Shown: in pieces, positions 47,681 to 57,405 of the stretch
Numbering within the stretch: the stretch's first letter is position 1
How the letters are laid out: each line of letters begins with the position of its first letter
Source of the DNA: Arthrobacter woluwensis
GTDB taxonomy: Bacteria; Actinomycetota; Actinomycetes; Actinomycetales; Micrococcaceae
Direction of reading: 5' to 3'
Assembly (NCBI RefSeq): GCF_030816155.1
Contig: NZ_JAUSXR010000001.1
Span: 496,001-560,000 of the forward strand
DNA length: 64,000 bases
Position numbers and translations under genes: made by a program
The notes under the pieces: model-generated
Database searches by the model: none
What the model saw: only the letters and a program-made list of their open reading frames with translations
Told to the model about the DNA's origin: nothing

Positions 47681-49039
47681 ATGATGGTTGACTATTTGAT
47701 CGGCGCAGTCGCCGTAGTGGTACTCCTGCTCGGAATCTTTCTGCCTCGATATAAGTTCGTGTGGGGTGTGTATGCGATCTTTGCTTCGGTGAGCCCCGCG
47801 CCCGTTCTGCTGGCAGCCAGCCCGTCAGCTCTGTTCGCAGGCGGCACTCTGCTCCGAACCTTTTCAACGGCCGTCCGGATGCTGAGTCAGCCAGTGATGT
47901 TGGCATTGTTCGCGTTGACAGTCACTTATGCACTTTCGGCGGCGTGGTCTCCCAGGCCGTTGGCGGCATTGGGAAGTTCGCTGACCGTGTTATGCATAGT
48001 GGGCGCAGTCTGTCTGGCGACGGCCTCAATTGGAGAAGGCGAGCCCAAAGATCTCTTCGCGCTGACTGCCATCGCCACCGCTCCGATCGCTGCGATTCAG
48101 TCCATCAGTACGATCGTCTTCAGGCTTGACCTTCCTCTCAAAGATGCGTACCTTCATTCCTCGATTCCGACTCTTCTGTTGGGCGCAGAGGGACGAGACC
48201 TGTTCGGAACCATGGGGAACAACGTCCTCGACCCGCTGAAATCAGGCGGAGTGCTCTTCGTGAACGGCAACAAGGCCTCGATGGTCATGGCGGTGTGGGC
48301 GCTGATCTACTTGGCGTTGTGCGTCAGGAGGCGGTCGTTCCCGGCGGGTGCCATGGCGGCGCTCTGCCTTGCCGGAGCTATCGCGACGAATTCGAAGACC
48401 GCAATGATCTTGGCCTTCTCCATGATCCCGGTATTCTTGATTCTTCCGACTGTCATTCGACGTCAGCGGCACTCCGCCTCCTCCGTTCTCGGCTTTGTAT
48501 CGCTCCTGGCAGTTGGGCTTGGGCTTGCCCTGATTGCGTCGAAGCTTTCGGAATATCTTGTGGGCCTCGACGAATCCGCGAGCGCGAGGGACAGATTGTG
48601 GGCGGCGGCAGCGGGCTATTTCCAAGAGAGCCCATGGCTCGGACTAGGGGCTGGCGGCTGGAGCGAGCGATGGGCCCAGGACGCCTCCGGGTACGGTTTG
48701 CCTATGCTTCCGCCGCACAACATGGTCATCGCGGCTTGGGCATCAGCTGGGGCGGGCGCTGCGCTGTTGATCCTGGCGATCATCGGTATGGTGGGCGTCA
48801 CATACATCCGCAGGATTCGACGGGCTGAGCTAAAGCGCGATGCTTGGGCTCTCTCATTTGAGCTGGCGGCCTTTACTTGGATGATTGCGCACTCGATGTA
48901 TGACAACACTGACTTCTACGGGACTCCCCAGACAATTCCATTCGCCGCATTGATGATCTGGCGCTGCTACTCGTTCAAGAAAGACGCATCAAGGTCGGCA
49001 GACTTTGAAAAGGCGCGCAAAGCTACCGTATTCCAGTAA
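47681..49039 (+). CDS. O-antigen ligase/Wzy-like polysaccharide polymerase
   Basis: 452 residues with about 11-12 hydrophobic helices and a large extracytoplasmic loop. The Wzy/WaaL-type motif is visible: ARDRLWAAAAGYFQESPWLG followed by LGAGGWSERWAQDASG and PPHNMVIAAWASAG. It should polymerise lipid-linked repeat units outside the membrane. The base composition is clearly lower in GC than neighbours and codon choice is mixed, a sign of transfer common in such genes. It is the only polysaccharide assembly gene here on the plus strand. Confidence 0.87.
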   Translation: MMVDYLIGAVAVVVLLLGIFLPRYKFVWGVYAIFASVSPAPVLLAASPSALFAGGTLLRTFSTAVRMLSQPVMLALFALTVTYALSAAWSPRPLAALGSSLTVLCIVGAVCLATASIGEGEPKDLFALTAIATAPIAAIQSISTIVFRLDLPLKDAYLHSSIPTLLLGAEGRDLFGTMGNNVLDPLKSGGVLFVNGNKASMVMAVWALIYLALCVRRRSFPAGAMAALCLAGAIATNSKTAMILAFSMIPVFLILPTVIRRQRHSASSVLGFVSLLAVGLGLALIASKLSEYLVGLDESASARDRLWAAAAGYFQESPWLGLGAGGWSERWAQDASGYGLPMLPPHNMVIAAWASAGAGAALLILAIIGMVGVTYIRRIRRAELKRDAWALSFELAAFTWMIAHSMYDNTDFYGTPQTIPFAALMIWRCYSFKKDASRSADFEKARKATVFQ

Positions 49040-49128
49040 ATTCGAGAAGTTCCAGTCAGCTTCCATCATGTCGCCACCACAGAATTTTGGGTGGCGTGAT
49101 GGGACTTGCGCATGATTCAGGGGTAGAC

Positions 49129-49236
49129 ATGTCGAAGAGAACGGACATTCAAGGCCTCCGTGCGCTTGCGGTTGTCCTGGTTGTCACGGCACACTCATTA
49201 CTTCACTGCCTGCTTCGGTGCACGATCGAGTCGTAG
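49129..49236 (+). pseudogene. Truncated acyltransferase-3 (OafA/YrhL-like) remnant
   Basis: Only the first ~23 codons survive: MSKRTDIQGLRALAVVLVVT then AHS is the hallmark N-terminus of sugar O-acyltransferases, including the conserved Arg and His. After that the frame runs into the 3' end of the convergent glycosyltransferase gene and stops at 49236. The rest of the ~360-residue or longer family protein is gone. Deletion or recombination probably removed a polysaccharide acyltransferase gene. Confidence 0.8.
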
Positions 49237-50330
49237 AGCGTCTCCAAAACCTGAGTGCAGCGCTGGATGTCGAAGCGCTTCTGAACATGTTCGCGACCTT
49301 GGCGCCCAAGAAGGTGTGCGAACGTCGAGTCGCCGAGCAGGCGTTCGAGGTTCGCGCTGAGGGCGGCGACATCGCCTTCCTCAGCCAGCAGACCGGTGCG
49401 CTCGTGGAGCACCGCCTCGGGCACGCCCCCACAGCGGTAGGCGACGGAAGGGATACCCGCCGCGGCTGCTTCGAGGAAGACCATTCCGAACGCCTCCACG
49501 GCTCCGTTGGCCGCTGTCTTCGACGGACCGAGGAAGACCGCAGACGAGGAGAGAAGCCGAGCGGCGTCCGTGGGCGAAATGGCGCCGACAAATCGCGCGC
49601 CTGTGCCGAGTTCGAAATCCAGCTTTTCCAGGGAAGCGCGCATGGGACCGTCACCGGCGATCGTCAGAGGGTGCGCATCACGGAGGTCCTGAGGAAGTCT
49701 CGCGTAGGCACGGAGCCCGTCGTCGACGCCTTTCACATCGGCCAGACGACCTAAGAAGACGACACCCTGACGTGGTTGTGTGTCAAAAACCGGGGCCGGA
49801 AGGGGTATGCCGATCGGCACAGTGTGGATTCGGTCTGGAGGTGCGCCGAGAGATTCCAACCGCGTAGCCAAGAAGGAAGAGTTGGTGACGAGCGCGGAGG
49901 CGTAGGAAAACAACTCCTGAAGGCGCGCACGGTAGAGCCGGGAGAGTGGGTCCTTCTGATGTGGAAGTACATTCACGTCAACGCCGTGGAAAGTCACCAC
50001 GAGCGGCAGCCCGAGCTTGCGAAGGGTGGGGACGAGCAAGACCGCGTCCATCCCGAAGTGAGCATGGACCAGAGACGGGTCGATTTCCATCAACGTCCTG
50101 CGCAGAGTTCTGCTCGATCGGGTGATCTTCAGCAGGCGACGTCGGTTTCTGCTTGCCCCCGGCATCACGGGGACATCTGCGCTGGACGCGATCGGCGAAT
50201 TCACCAGGTCCAGGCCGAAGAGCACGCCTTCCCACGTCGTCAGCGCGTCCACCTGATTGCGGATGAATGTCTCAGAGCCTGCCAGGAGAAGCTCCCGGAA
50301 GATGGCAACACGGGGCCGTTCAGTCGACAT
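49203..50330 (-). CDS. Glycosyltransferase, GT4 family
   Basis: 375 residues. The GT-B fold has an N-terminal ELLLAGSETFIRNQVDALTT and LVHAHFGMDAV, and a C-terminal GT4 signature with VVFLGRLADVKGVDDGLRAY and the E-x7-E motif in EAFGMVFLEAAAAGIPSVA. It transfers a sugar from a nucleotide donor onto the growing repeat unit. Last gene of the minus-strand operon, six bases after the flippase. The junction with the acyltransferase remnant falls at its 3' end. Confidence 0.93.
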   Translation of the reverse strand: MSTERPRVAIFRELLLAGSETFIRNQVDALTTWEGVLFGLDLVNSPIASSADVPVMPGASRNRRRLLKITRSSRTLRRTLMEIDPSLVHAHFGMDAVLLVPTLRKLGLPLVVTFHGVDVNVLPHQKDPLSRLYRARLQELFSYASALVTNSSFLATRLESLGAPPDRIHTVPIGIPLPAPVFDTQPRQGVVFLGRLADVKGVDDGLRAYARLPQDLRDAHPLTIAGDGPMRASLEKLDFELGTGARFVGAISPTDAARLLSSSAVFLGPSKTAANGAVEAFGMVFLEAAAAGIPSVAYRCGGVPEAVLHERTGLLAEEGDVAALSANLERLLGDSTFAHLLGRQGREHVQKRFDIQRCTQVLETLYDSIVHRSRQ

Positions 50331-50336
50331 GACGGG

Positions 50337-51683
50337 TCACCGTCCCCTCATGTTAAGCACCCGCCGGCTCAGCCTGACGGCCGCGCGGAGGTCATCACCG
50401 CGGATCGCGTAGAAGTCGATGAATCGGGTGCCATGCTGACGGTTCAGGAAGTGAATGTTCAGATTGGAGGCGACCAGGCTTCCGGCCAGCGTGGCTATTG
50501 CGGCTCCCACGGCACCGAGCGGGGGACACAGCACTAAGAGCACGCTGACATTGAATACGAGCGCGATGAAGAGGGAGAGGCTCCGCAGGCCCGGCCGGCC
50601 TCGTGCAGCGAGGCCCGCGCCGGCGATGGATCCGGGCACTCCGAACACCCCGACTGAGATGAGAACCAGCACGCTCGGGATCGCCCCCGTGAATTCGCTT
50701 CCGAATGCGGGAACGAACCAGAGCGGAAGCGATGCGGCGAGGGCGATACCGCCGAGCATCGACAGAAGGAAGGAGATTCTGGCTGTCGCTGTCAGACGCG
50801 GGGTCGACCGATCTGCGGCGTCCGCTGACATCGTGACGTCCCGGATCGCGTTGTTCAGGAGTAGCGAGGCATCCGAAATATTGACTGCGACTGCGAAGTA
50901 ACCGAGCGCGACTGGACCGGCGAGCGGCAGCATGATCAGCTGGGCGACGCGGCTGAGCAAGATACCAGAGACGGATCCGAGCCACATTCGAAAGCCGTAG
51001 TGTGCCAAATTCGCGGGCCGCGCCTCGCTCATCACGGTCCGCGGCCCCCTGACCAGCTCCCGGATTGAACCGATGTAGGCCAAACCTCCGACGATTGGAG
51101 CCAACGCTATGAAAAGTGTGGCAGTCTCGACAGTCAAGGTCCCTGTGAGGAACGCTGCCAATGTTCCTCCGAAGCGGGCGATACCGGTGAGGAGCTTTTC
51201 CAGATTCACCAGATTCCAGCGATGCATGCCCGATGCAAGCCCGCGGGGTGCCCCGAGCAGCACTGACGGGATGATTGCAACACAGGTCAGCTGGATGATC
51301 TGTCCCACGGCCTGGTTTCCTGCGGAGAGCAATGGTGCTGCAAAAAACGTCGCAATGCCGGCGAAAGCACCGGTGAGAAGCAAGAGCACTCCTCCACTGC
51401 GGAGCCCTTGAAGACTCGCGGCAGACGCCTTTGCTGTTGCGAAAGTCAATGCCTCCGGGATGCCGAACATCGCGATGGTGAGGGCAAGCATGAGAGGGGC
51501 CGTCGCCGCGGCTAGTTCTCCTCGACCGTCGACCCCCAGCGCCCGGGCGAGCAGGGGAGCCGAAAGGAAGGTGGACAGGGGCAACGAGAGATTGCCGATC
51601 GCTGAAAGGAGGGCATTGCGTCCGATGTCACGGGAATCCAGCTTCTTCAACGGTGTAGCCTCCTTGCCTGATTCGCTATGCAA
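50337..51683 (-). CDS. Polysaccharide flippase (Wzx/MATE-like)
   Basis: 448 residues with about 12-14 helices. The opening NALLSAIGNLSLPLSTFLSA and LLARALGVDGRGELAAATAP is typical of Wzx/RfbX proteins of the MOP superfamily. It flips undecaprenyl-linked repeat units to the outer face for polymerisation. It overlaps the upstream glycosyltransferase by eight bases. Confidence 0.9.
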   Translation of the reverse strand: MHSESGKEATPLKKLDSRDIGRNALLSAIGNLSLPLSTFLSAPLLARALGVDGRGELAAATAPLMLALTIAMFGIPEALTFATAKASAASLQGLRSGGVLLLLTGAFAGIATFFAAPLLSAGNQAVGQIIQLTCVAIIPSVLLGAPRGLASGMHRWNLVNLEKLLTGIARFGGTLAAFLTGTLTVETATLFIALAPIVGGLAYIGSIRELVRGPRTVMSEARPANLAHYGFRMWLGSVSGILLSRVAQLIMLPLAGPVALGYFAVAVNISDASLLLNNAIRDVTMSADAADRSTPRLTATARISFLLSMLGGIALAASLPLWFVPAFGSEFTGAIPSVLVLISVGVFGVPGSIAGAGLAARGRPGLRSLSLFIALVFNVSVLLVLCPPLGAVGAAIATLAGSLVASNLNIHFLNRQHGTRFIDFYAIRGDDLRAAVRLSRRVLNMRGR

Positions 51684-52563
51684 TTCCGCGCCTAGTGAGC
51701 ACCTTCAACGGCAGGATTGCCACGGCGGGGAGTGTCTTAAACCCCGGGCGTCCCCACGTGAAGGCTGTGGCCAGAACCCTCAGCGCGGTCTTGATATCGC
51801 GGTGACGCCATGCTTGAAAGTACGTCACGGTGATGAGGAAATCTCCTCGAGTACGTCTGTCCAGGTGCTGCAGGGCGCGCCGGGCCCAGGCCAATGAATC
51901 TGAGGGCTTGATACCGCGTGAAACAGAGCCTCCCCCATCGCGCAGCTCGGTCAGCGGCTGAACTACTTGGCGGATATCGAGACCGGGGATTTCCCTGTCG
52001 AGCCGTAGCAGCCAGTCGGTGTCCTGATGGAAGCGAAGGGTCACGTCGAAGGGGTGAGCCAGCACCATGGCGCGCGGAAAGACGAGCGTGGACGTGTGCA
52101 TGGCTCCTTGGCCTCCCTTCACGGCCGTCTTCCGGAATAGGTAGTGCGGCAGCCGCTCGCCGGCATGCCAGAGTCGCTGCGGCCAGACCCGACCACTCGG
52201 TTCCTGAACCGTTGTCGTTGACAACCAATGGCGTTGCGAGTCGTCCAGCGACGAAAGTTGAAGTGCAAGCTTCTCCGGGTGCCAGACGTCATCGTCATCG
52301 AGTAACGCGATCACATCGCCGCTTGCAGCGGAGATTCCTGCCATTCTCGCCACATTCCCACCGGCGCGGGGACCGGTGCGAACGACCGTCACCCGTGGGT
52401 CGGCGGGAAGCATCAGTTCGTCTGAGGTGTCCGCAGCCACGATGACTTCATGCAGCGATTCGGTCTGGGCAAGTGCCGATGCGACGGCGTCATACAACTC
52501 CGGGCGCCCGATCGTGGGGATTACCGCACTGACCCGGCGGCCGTTTGTGATTCTCTCGGTCAT
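51676..52563 (-). CDS. Glycosyltransferase, GT2 family
   Basis: 295 residues from ATG 52563. The GT-A fold shows VSAVIPTIGRPELYDAVASA and the D-x-D region ALLDDDDVWHPEKL, then HQDTDWLLRLDREI as the acceptor-side motif. It adds one sugar to the lipid-linked intermediate in the cytoplasm. The start overlaps the previous gene's stop by four bases (ATGA), showing translational coupling. Confidence 0.92.
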   Translation of the reverse strand: MTERITNGRRVSAVIPTIGRPELYDAVASALAQTESLHEVIVAADTSDELMLPADPRVTVVRTGPRAGGNVARMAGISAASGDVIALLDDDDVWHPEKLALQLSSLDDSQRHWLSTTTVQEPSGRVWPQRLWHAGERLPHYLFRKTAVKGGQGAMHTSTLVFPRAMVLAHPFDVTLRFHQDTDWLLRLDREIPGLDIRQVVQPLTELRDGGGSVSRGIKPSDSLAWARRALQHLDRRTRGDFLITVTYFQAWRHRDIKTALRVLATAFTWGRPGFKTLPAVAILPLKVLTRRGIA

Positions 52564-53810
52564 GACACTGCACCTGTCGCCTTGAGCACGTTGTCGGCGT
52601 AATGGGACCAGCTTGTCCATCCTGATTGGATCGCCTCTTGTGAAATGGTCTGTCGTCGTTCCCAGCTCAACCTGGGCGCCTCAGAGAGCACCGTTCGAAG
52701 ACGGTGCGCGTCCCCGGCGTCGAGCACCGTGTGATGGCCCGAAAGATAGACGTGAGCGCCCACTTCTCTCGTGGTCACGACTGGCAGCCCGGACGCCGCG
52801 GCTTCTGAGACGACCAAACCGAAATTGTCCTCGATTGATGGGAGTACGAACAGGTCCGAACGGGCGTAGAGGTCGGCTAGTTCAGTCGCAGTGAGCACCC
52901 CGGCCAGCCGGACGTTGTCAGGCGCGTTGCGCAGGATTCGACGGTCGAAGACTTGGCCCACGAGCGTCAAGTCCACAGGAAGTCCCCGCACTGCGTCCAG
53001 CAGGAATGGAATTCCCTTGCGAAGACAGATCTGTGCTGTACACACAATCTGCACGCGGCGGCCAATACTCGTGTCCGCGTCACCGGAATGCTCGCGGGGC
53101 TGGAAGATGGCCGGGTCCACCCCGTACGGGATCTGGATGATTTTCTCCGCGGATATGCCGTGGGAGAGCATCTGCTCGGCCACTACCCTCCCGGGGACAA
53201 GCACTTTGTCAGCGAGGTCGAGTTCGGCTTCGATGCGCTCTACGAACCATTCCGGATACATTTCCGCGTGCGCCCGTCGCGCGCCGAAGAAGCTTTCCAG
53301 CATCGTATTTCTCACGCGAGGATGCGCATCGATCTCGTGGAGGACGAGTTCACGGTCGGAGTTGCGTTTGAAGGTCTCCAGCGAAGATCCCGGCATGGAA
53401 AAGAGAATCTCGGCGTCTCCGAAATCCACATTTTGCGCGGATTTGTCGTATGCGACTTTCCACGCGGCGTTGCCCAGGGTATGGGTGAGGGGCGATCGCA
53501 TGCGGCCACCGAGAACTCTGGTGAATTCCGCCATCGGGGCAAGCTGCACATCCTGACGGAGCCGACCACTCTCGACGCGGGCGCTCTGCTTCCTGACGAA
53601 CTGCTGAAGCAGGGCGAACTGTGGAAGCACGCGAGATGAGGCCCGCGCGATGGACAACAGCGGGGCCTGGTTTCGGATGGCTCGGCGAGTCAAGAGCCCG
53701 TGCCGCTCGGCACCAGCTGCGATGGCCCGGATCGCGTTTTCATCGAAGGCGCTCGAGACGGCGACTGCACGGCCTGCCGGGCGGTTCGAGGCAGACCGGG
53801 ATGTGATCAT
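52560..53810 (-). CDS. Glycosyltransferase, GT4 family
   Basis: 416 residues. The N-terminal half is divergent, with ELVLHEIDAHPRVRNTMLE. The C-terminal half is a GT4 fold: VLVPGRVVAEQMLSHGI, IIQIPYGVDPAIFQPRE, ICLRKGIPFLLDAVRGL and the acid pair in EDNFGLVVSEAAASGLPVV. Retaining sugar transfer to the repeat unit is expected. Four-base overlaps on both sides place it firmly in the operon. Confidence 0.92.
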   Translation of the reverse strand: MITSRSASNRPAGRAVAVSSAFDENAIRAIAAGAERHGLLTRRAIRNQAPLLSIARASSRVLPQFALLQQFVRKQSARVESGRLRQDVQLAPMAEFTRVLGGRMRSPLTHTLGNAAWKVAYDKSAQNVDFGDAEILFSMPGSSLETFKRNSDRELVLHEIDAHPRVRNTMLESFFGARRAHAEMYPEWFVERIEAELDLADKVLVPGRVVAEQMLSHGISAEKIIQIPYGVDPAIFQPREHSGDADTSIGRRVQIVCTAQICLRKGIPFLLDAVRGLPVDLTLVGQVFDRRILRNAPDNVRLAGVLTATELADLYARSDLFVLPSIEDNFGLVVSEAAASGLPVVTTREVGAHVYLSGHHTVLDAGDAHRLRTVLSEAPRLSWERRQTISQEAIQSGWTSWSHYADNVLKATGAVS

Positions 53811-54889
53811 GCTCGTTCTCCTTCGCTCTGTGTGTCGACCTGCGTGTCGAGGAGCCGATCGAGTGCCGCGGCGGAACGCGCCCAGGAGTATCTTGCGGTG
53901 TTCTTCCGCCCGAGATCGATGAGACTCTCACGCAGCGTGAGGTCGGTATCGAGTTCTCTGAGACCCTCCACGAGTGATGCTTCGGACTCCCTCGCGAAGT
54001 AGTGCGCTGAGGACCCCAGCACTTCCCGGAGCGCAGGGGCATCGGAGGCAAGGACAGGCACGCCGGACGCCTGGGCCTCAAGCGGGGGGATGCCGAAACC
54101 CTCGTAGAGCGAAGGGAAGACGAAAGCGCGGGCAGCGGCGTAGAGGTGCCGCAATTCGTCGTCGTCCACTCTCCCCAGATAGTCCACGGCCTGGGTGGAC
54201 GTTCTCCCCTTATTCGTGCGGGAAACTGTTTCTGGTGTGCTTCCGACCAGTTTCAGCCGTGTGCTGCTACCTGCCGATTCCGCATAGCGGTGGAACGCCC
54301 GGACCAGGAGGTCGATGTTCTTGTGCGGCAAGAGGGAGGAGACCGCGAGGAAATATGGGGTATCAGCTTTGCCGCCGGGCTCCTGGTGGAATCCGTGTGC
54401 AGCCGCATTGGGGATCACCGTGATCTTGGCCGGATCAAGGTGGTACACGGAAGCGATCTCCTGGCGGGAGAATTCGCTGACGGTGATGACAGCCGCTGCC
54501 GGCCGGAGCGTCAGTGTTGAAAGGAGCCTGTACGCTGCCCGGAACCGCGGTGAATAGGTCTGGGGCTGACGAACGTAGGTGACATCGTGGTGTGTCACCA
54601 CCTGACGACGTCGCAGGATCGGTCCGGTGTTCGTCAGGGAGAGCAGCAGAGGGTTCCTCTTGGTCCGAGTGAGTGCACGTGGCAAGTCCCACTGTTCCCA
54701 GAGGTGGCCCTGGTGTGCGCCCCATTGCTGCACAGAGACTCCCGCAATGGACGTCTCGCGGAGAGGCCCCGGCGGGGCGACCAGCACGAGGTCGTCGCGG
54801 AGTGGCGCCAAAGCCGTGACGATCTCCTCTGCAAAGCGTTGTACGCCGGTGACCTTCTGGGTCAGGAAGCGGCAGTTCACGACGATCAT
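53807..54889 (-). CDS. Glycosyltransferase, GT4 family
   Basis: 360 residues. Typical GT4 features: NCRFLTQKVTGVQRFAEEIV at the start, VVTHHDVTYVRQPQ, AVITVSEFSRQEIASVY, ISSLLPHKN-like AVSSLLPHKNIDLLVRAF and EGFGIPPLEAQASGVPVLAS. It resembles mannosyl- or rhamnosyltransferases of capsule loci; the sugar is not predictable. Four-base overlaps with both neighbours. Confidence 0.93.
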   Translation of the reverse strand: MIVVNCRFLTQKVTGVQRFAEEIVTALAPLRDDLVLVAPPGPLRETSIAGVSVQQWGAHQGHLWEQWDLPRALTRTKRNPLLLSLTNTGPILRRRQVVTHHDVTYVRQPQTYSPRFRAAYRLLSTLTLRPAAAVITVSEFSRQEIASVYHLDPAKITVIPNAAAHGFHQEPGGKADTPYFLAVSSLLPHKNIDLLVRAFHRYAESAGSSTRLKLVGSTPETVSRTNKGRTSTQAVDYLGRVDDDELRHLYAAARAFVFPSLYEGFGIPPLEAQASGVPVLASDAPALREVLGSSAHYFARESEASLVEGLRELDTDLTLRESLIDLGRKNTARYSWARSAAALDRLLDTQVDTQSEGERA

Positions 54890-55992
54890 GTGACGAACGC
54901 CCGCAGCTCATCTTCGAATCGCGCGGTTGCGAAATGTGCGGTCGCCTGCGCTCCGTCGAAGGGGTCCAAGCGCAAGGCCGCGTCGATCGCGCGGGCCAGA
55001 TCCGAGATCTCAGTTGACGCAGAGATGACACCAGTGATCCCCGGAGTCAGGCTCTCCAGCTGGCCTCCGATCGGGCCGGTGACGACGGGCGTTCCAGCCG
55101 CTTGTGCTTCCACTGGAACGATGCCGAAGTCCTCAATGGCTGGGAAGACCAACACCCTCGCCGCTTGGTAGAGGGAGAACAGGAGCGCATCGGACGGTGC
55201 GATGACGAAGTGGACCGGAACGGAGGACTGAGCAGCAAGTGCGCGGAGACGATCCTCTTCAGGACCCTTGCCCGCGATCACGACGGGAAGTCCCACGGCC
55301 TCGCCCGCGGAGATCACCAGGTCGAGGCGCTTATAAGGAATGAAGCGGGACATACCCAAGACGAAGTCGTCGGGGAGGCCGTCCAGAAGCTTCAGCTCAT
55401 CGGAGCTGGAGACTTCGGAGCGCCAGTCGTCGACCCGTTGCACCCGCTCCACAGCAACCGGTGGGTAGATGACGGATGCCTCACGCCCCCAGGTCGCCTC
55501 AATGCGATCCTTGACGAACTTGCTGTTGGCCGCAATCGCGGTCGGCTCCTGGGCCCGGCGCCGATCGATGGATTTCAGCAGAGGGGCGACCGTGCGCACG
55601 GCGGCGTTGGAGCCCCGAAGGTCGAGCTCCGGAGTCCAGATGTAGCGGGCCGGGGTGTGCGCGTAAACGTACTTCGGGGCAGACTCGCGCCGATTCCGGA
55701 ACTCGACATGGTGGGCGAAGAGGTGCGAACTCACCAGCGTCCAGTCATGAGCCTCGGGGCTCTCAAGCAGGCGCCAGGTGGGGAGCATGAGCGGGAGAGC
55801 CAGCGCCTTCCGCCGTCGCAACGGAGTCTTGGCCAGCCAGGTCTCGCGGACTTCGCGCTCGCCGAAGCGTCCCGGTGCGTCATTCCACAAGCACTGGATG
55901 GACGCATCGGGAAATGCCGCCGCCATGGATTCGAGGACTTTCTCGGACCCGCCTGACGCGGCAATCCATTCGTGAACAATGAGACCGCTCAT
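54886..55992 (-). CDS. Glycosyltransferase, GT4 family (WbaZ/mannosyltransferase-like)
   Basis: 368 residues. It begins MSGLIVHEWIAASGGSEKVL and has YVYAHTPARYIWTPELDLRG, a pattern of WbaZ-like transferases, then AIAANSKFVKDRIEATWGRE, SRFIPYKRLDLVISA and EDFGIVPVEAQAAGTPVV. Mannose transfer is plausible but not provable. It lies three bases after the UDP-glucose dehydrogenase gene and overlaps the next gene by four. Confidence 0.92.
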   Translation of the reverse strand: MSGLIVHEWIAASGGSEKVLESMAAAFPDASIQCLWNDAPGRFGEREVRETWLAKTPLRRRKALALPLMLPTWRLLESPEAHDWTLVSSHLFAHHVEFRNRRESAPKYVYAHTPARYIWTPELDLRGSNAAVRTVAPLLKSIDRRRAQEPTAIAANSKFVKDRIEATWGREASVIYPPVAVERVQRVDDWRSEVSSSDELKLLDGLPDDFVLGMSRFIPYKRLDLVISAGEAVGLPVVIAGKGPEEDRLRALAAQSSVPVHFVIAPSDALLFSLYQAARVLVFPAIEDFGIVPVEAQAAGTPVVTGPIGGQLESLTPGITGVISASTEISDLARAIDAALRLDPFDGAQATAHFATARFEDELRAFVT

Positions 55993-55995
55993 GAC

Positions 55996-57306
55996 TCAGG
56001 GCCGCCCCATCCCGAGATAAGTCCATCCGGCTGAACGCCAAGCCGCCGGGTCGAGGCAGTTTCTGCCATCCACGATGACGCGGCCGGACGCGAGCTCGTT
56101 CACGTGAGAGGGACTCATTTCTCGACGGTACTGGTCCCATTCGGTCACGACCACGACGGCGTCAGCTCCGCGCAGCGCATCATCCCTCTCCGCGACATAC
56201 GTGAGTTGCGGATGCAGCGCGCTGGCATTGTTGAGGGCTTCAGGATCGGTCACCACGACGTCGGCACCCAGGCCGTGAAGTCTGACGGCCACGTCGAGTG
56301 CGGGCGAATCGCGGACATCGTCGCTGTGCGGTTTGAAGGCAGCGCCCAGAACCGCCACACGCTTTCCGAATACGGTGCCGTCGAGTCCTTCGATCACGAG
56401 CTGCACAGCTCGTTCGCGCCGGCGCAAGTTGATGGCATCGACCTCATGGAGGAAATTGACCGACTCTCGACGCCCCAATTCCTCGGCTCGAGCGGCAAAG
56501 GCACGGATATCCTTGGGCAGGCAACCGCCGCCGAAACCGATGCCGGCGCCCAGGAACCGTCGCCCGATCCGAGGATCGTGACCGATGGCGTCGGCAAGCT
56601 GCGTAACATCTGCGCCCGTTGCTTCGGCGATTTCGGCCATGGCATTGATGAACGAGATCTTGGTCGCGAGAAAGGCATTGGCCGCGACTTTCACCAGTTC
56701 GGCAGTCGCATAGTCGGTCACGATGAACGGGGTCCCCTTGGCGACCGCAGGGTGGTAGACGTCCCGAAGGACACTGGCGGCGTTTTCACCTTCGGGTCCG
56801 GATGGCACTCCGGTCACGAAGCGGTCGGGGTCGATCGTGTCCTGCACGGCCCACCCTTCGCGAAGAAATTCCGGGTTCCAGACAAGGGTTGCCCCCGTGG
56901 GCGCCACCAGCTCAGCGAGGCGAGCGGCTGTACCCACTGGAACAGTGGATTTGCCGGCGACGATGTCGCCAGGCCCGAGGAAAGGAAGCAGCTCATTCAC
57001 GGCAGCGTCGACGAAGCGGAGGTCGGCGGCGTGGCCGCCGGCCTGTTGGGGGGTGCCCACACCGACGAAATGCACTGCGGCGCCTTGAACGTGCGACATA
57101 TCCGTGCTGAACGACAACCGCCCCGAATCCAGTCCACTACGAAGGATCTCCTGGAGTTGCGGCTCGAAGAACGGGGCTCGTCCCTGAGAAAGCGAGTTGA
57201 CCTTTTCCTCATTGACGTCGATTCCGATAACTTCATGTCCAATGGATGCCATTGCTGCCGCATGGACGGCGCCAAGGTAGCCACAACCGATCACCGATAG
57301 GCGCAT
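55996..57306 (-). CDS. UDP-glucose 6-dehydrogenase
   Basis: 436 residues. The N-terminal Rossmann motif is VIGCGYLGAVHAAAMASIGH, the catalytic cysteine lies in GFGGGCLPKDIRAFA, and the C-terminal domain contains VLGAAFKPHSDDVRDSPALD. It oxidises UDP-glucose to UDP-glucuronate with two NAD+. This implies uronic acid in the polymer. GDP-mannose or other UDP-sugar dehydrogenases share the fold, so substrate is inferred from overall likeness (TuaD/Ugd type). Confidence 0.92.
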   Translation of the reverse strand: MRLSVIGCGYLGAVHAAAMASIGHEVIGIDVNEEKVNSLSQGRAPFFEPQLQEILRSGLDSGRLSFSTDMSHVQGAAVHFVGVGTPQQAGGHAADLRFVDAAVNELLPFLGPGDIVAGKSTVPVGTAARLAELVAPTGATLVWNPEFLREGWAVQDTIDPDRFVTGVPSGPEGENAASVLRDVYHPAVAKGTPFIVTDYATAELVKVAANAFLATKISFINAMAEIAEATGADVTQLADAIGHDPRIGRRFLGAGIGFGGGCLPKDIRAFAARAEELGRRESVNFLHEVDAINLRRRERAVQLVIEGLDGTVFGKRVAVLGAAFKPHSDDVRDSPALDVAVRLHGLGADVVVTDPEALNNASALHPQLTYVAERDDALRGADAVVVVTEWDQYRREMSPSHVNELASGRVIVDGRNCLDPAAWRSAGWTYLGMGRP

Positions 57307-57405
57307 AGTTCCCCCACTTTTACTTTCATGTCCGAATCATTCTGTCATAGGGCCGAGCGGCCGCCGTCAGCGAGGAGCGGCGCCGTGACTTCTCCGAGCG
57401 TTCAC

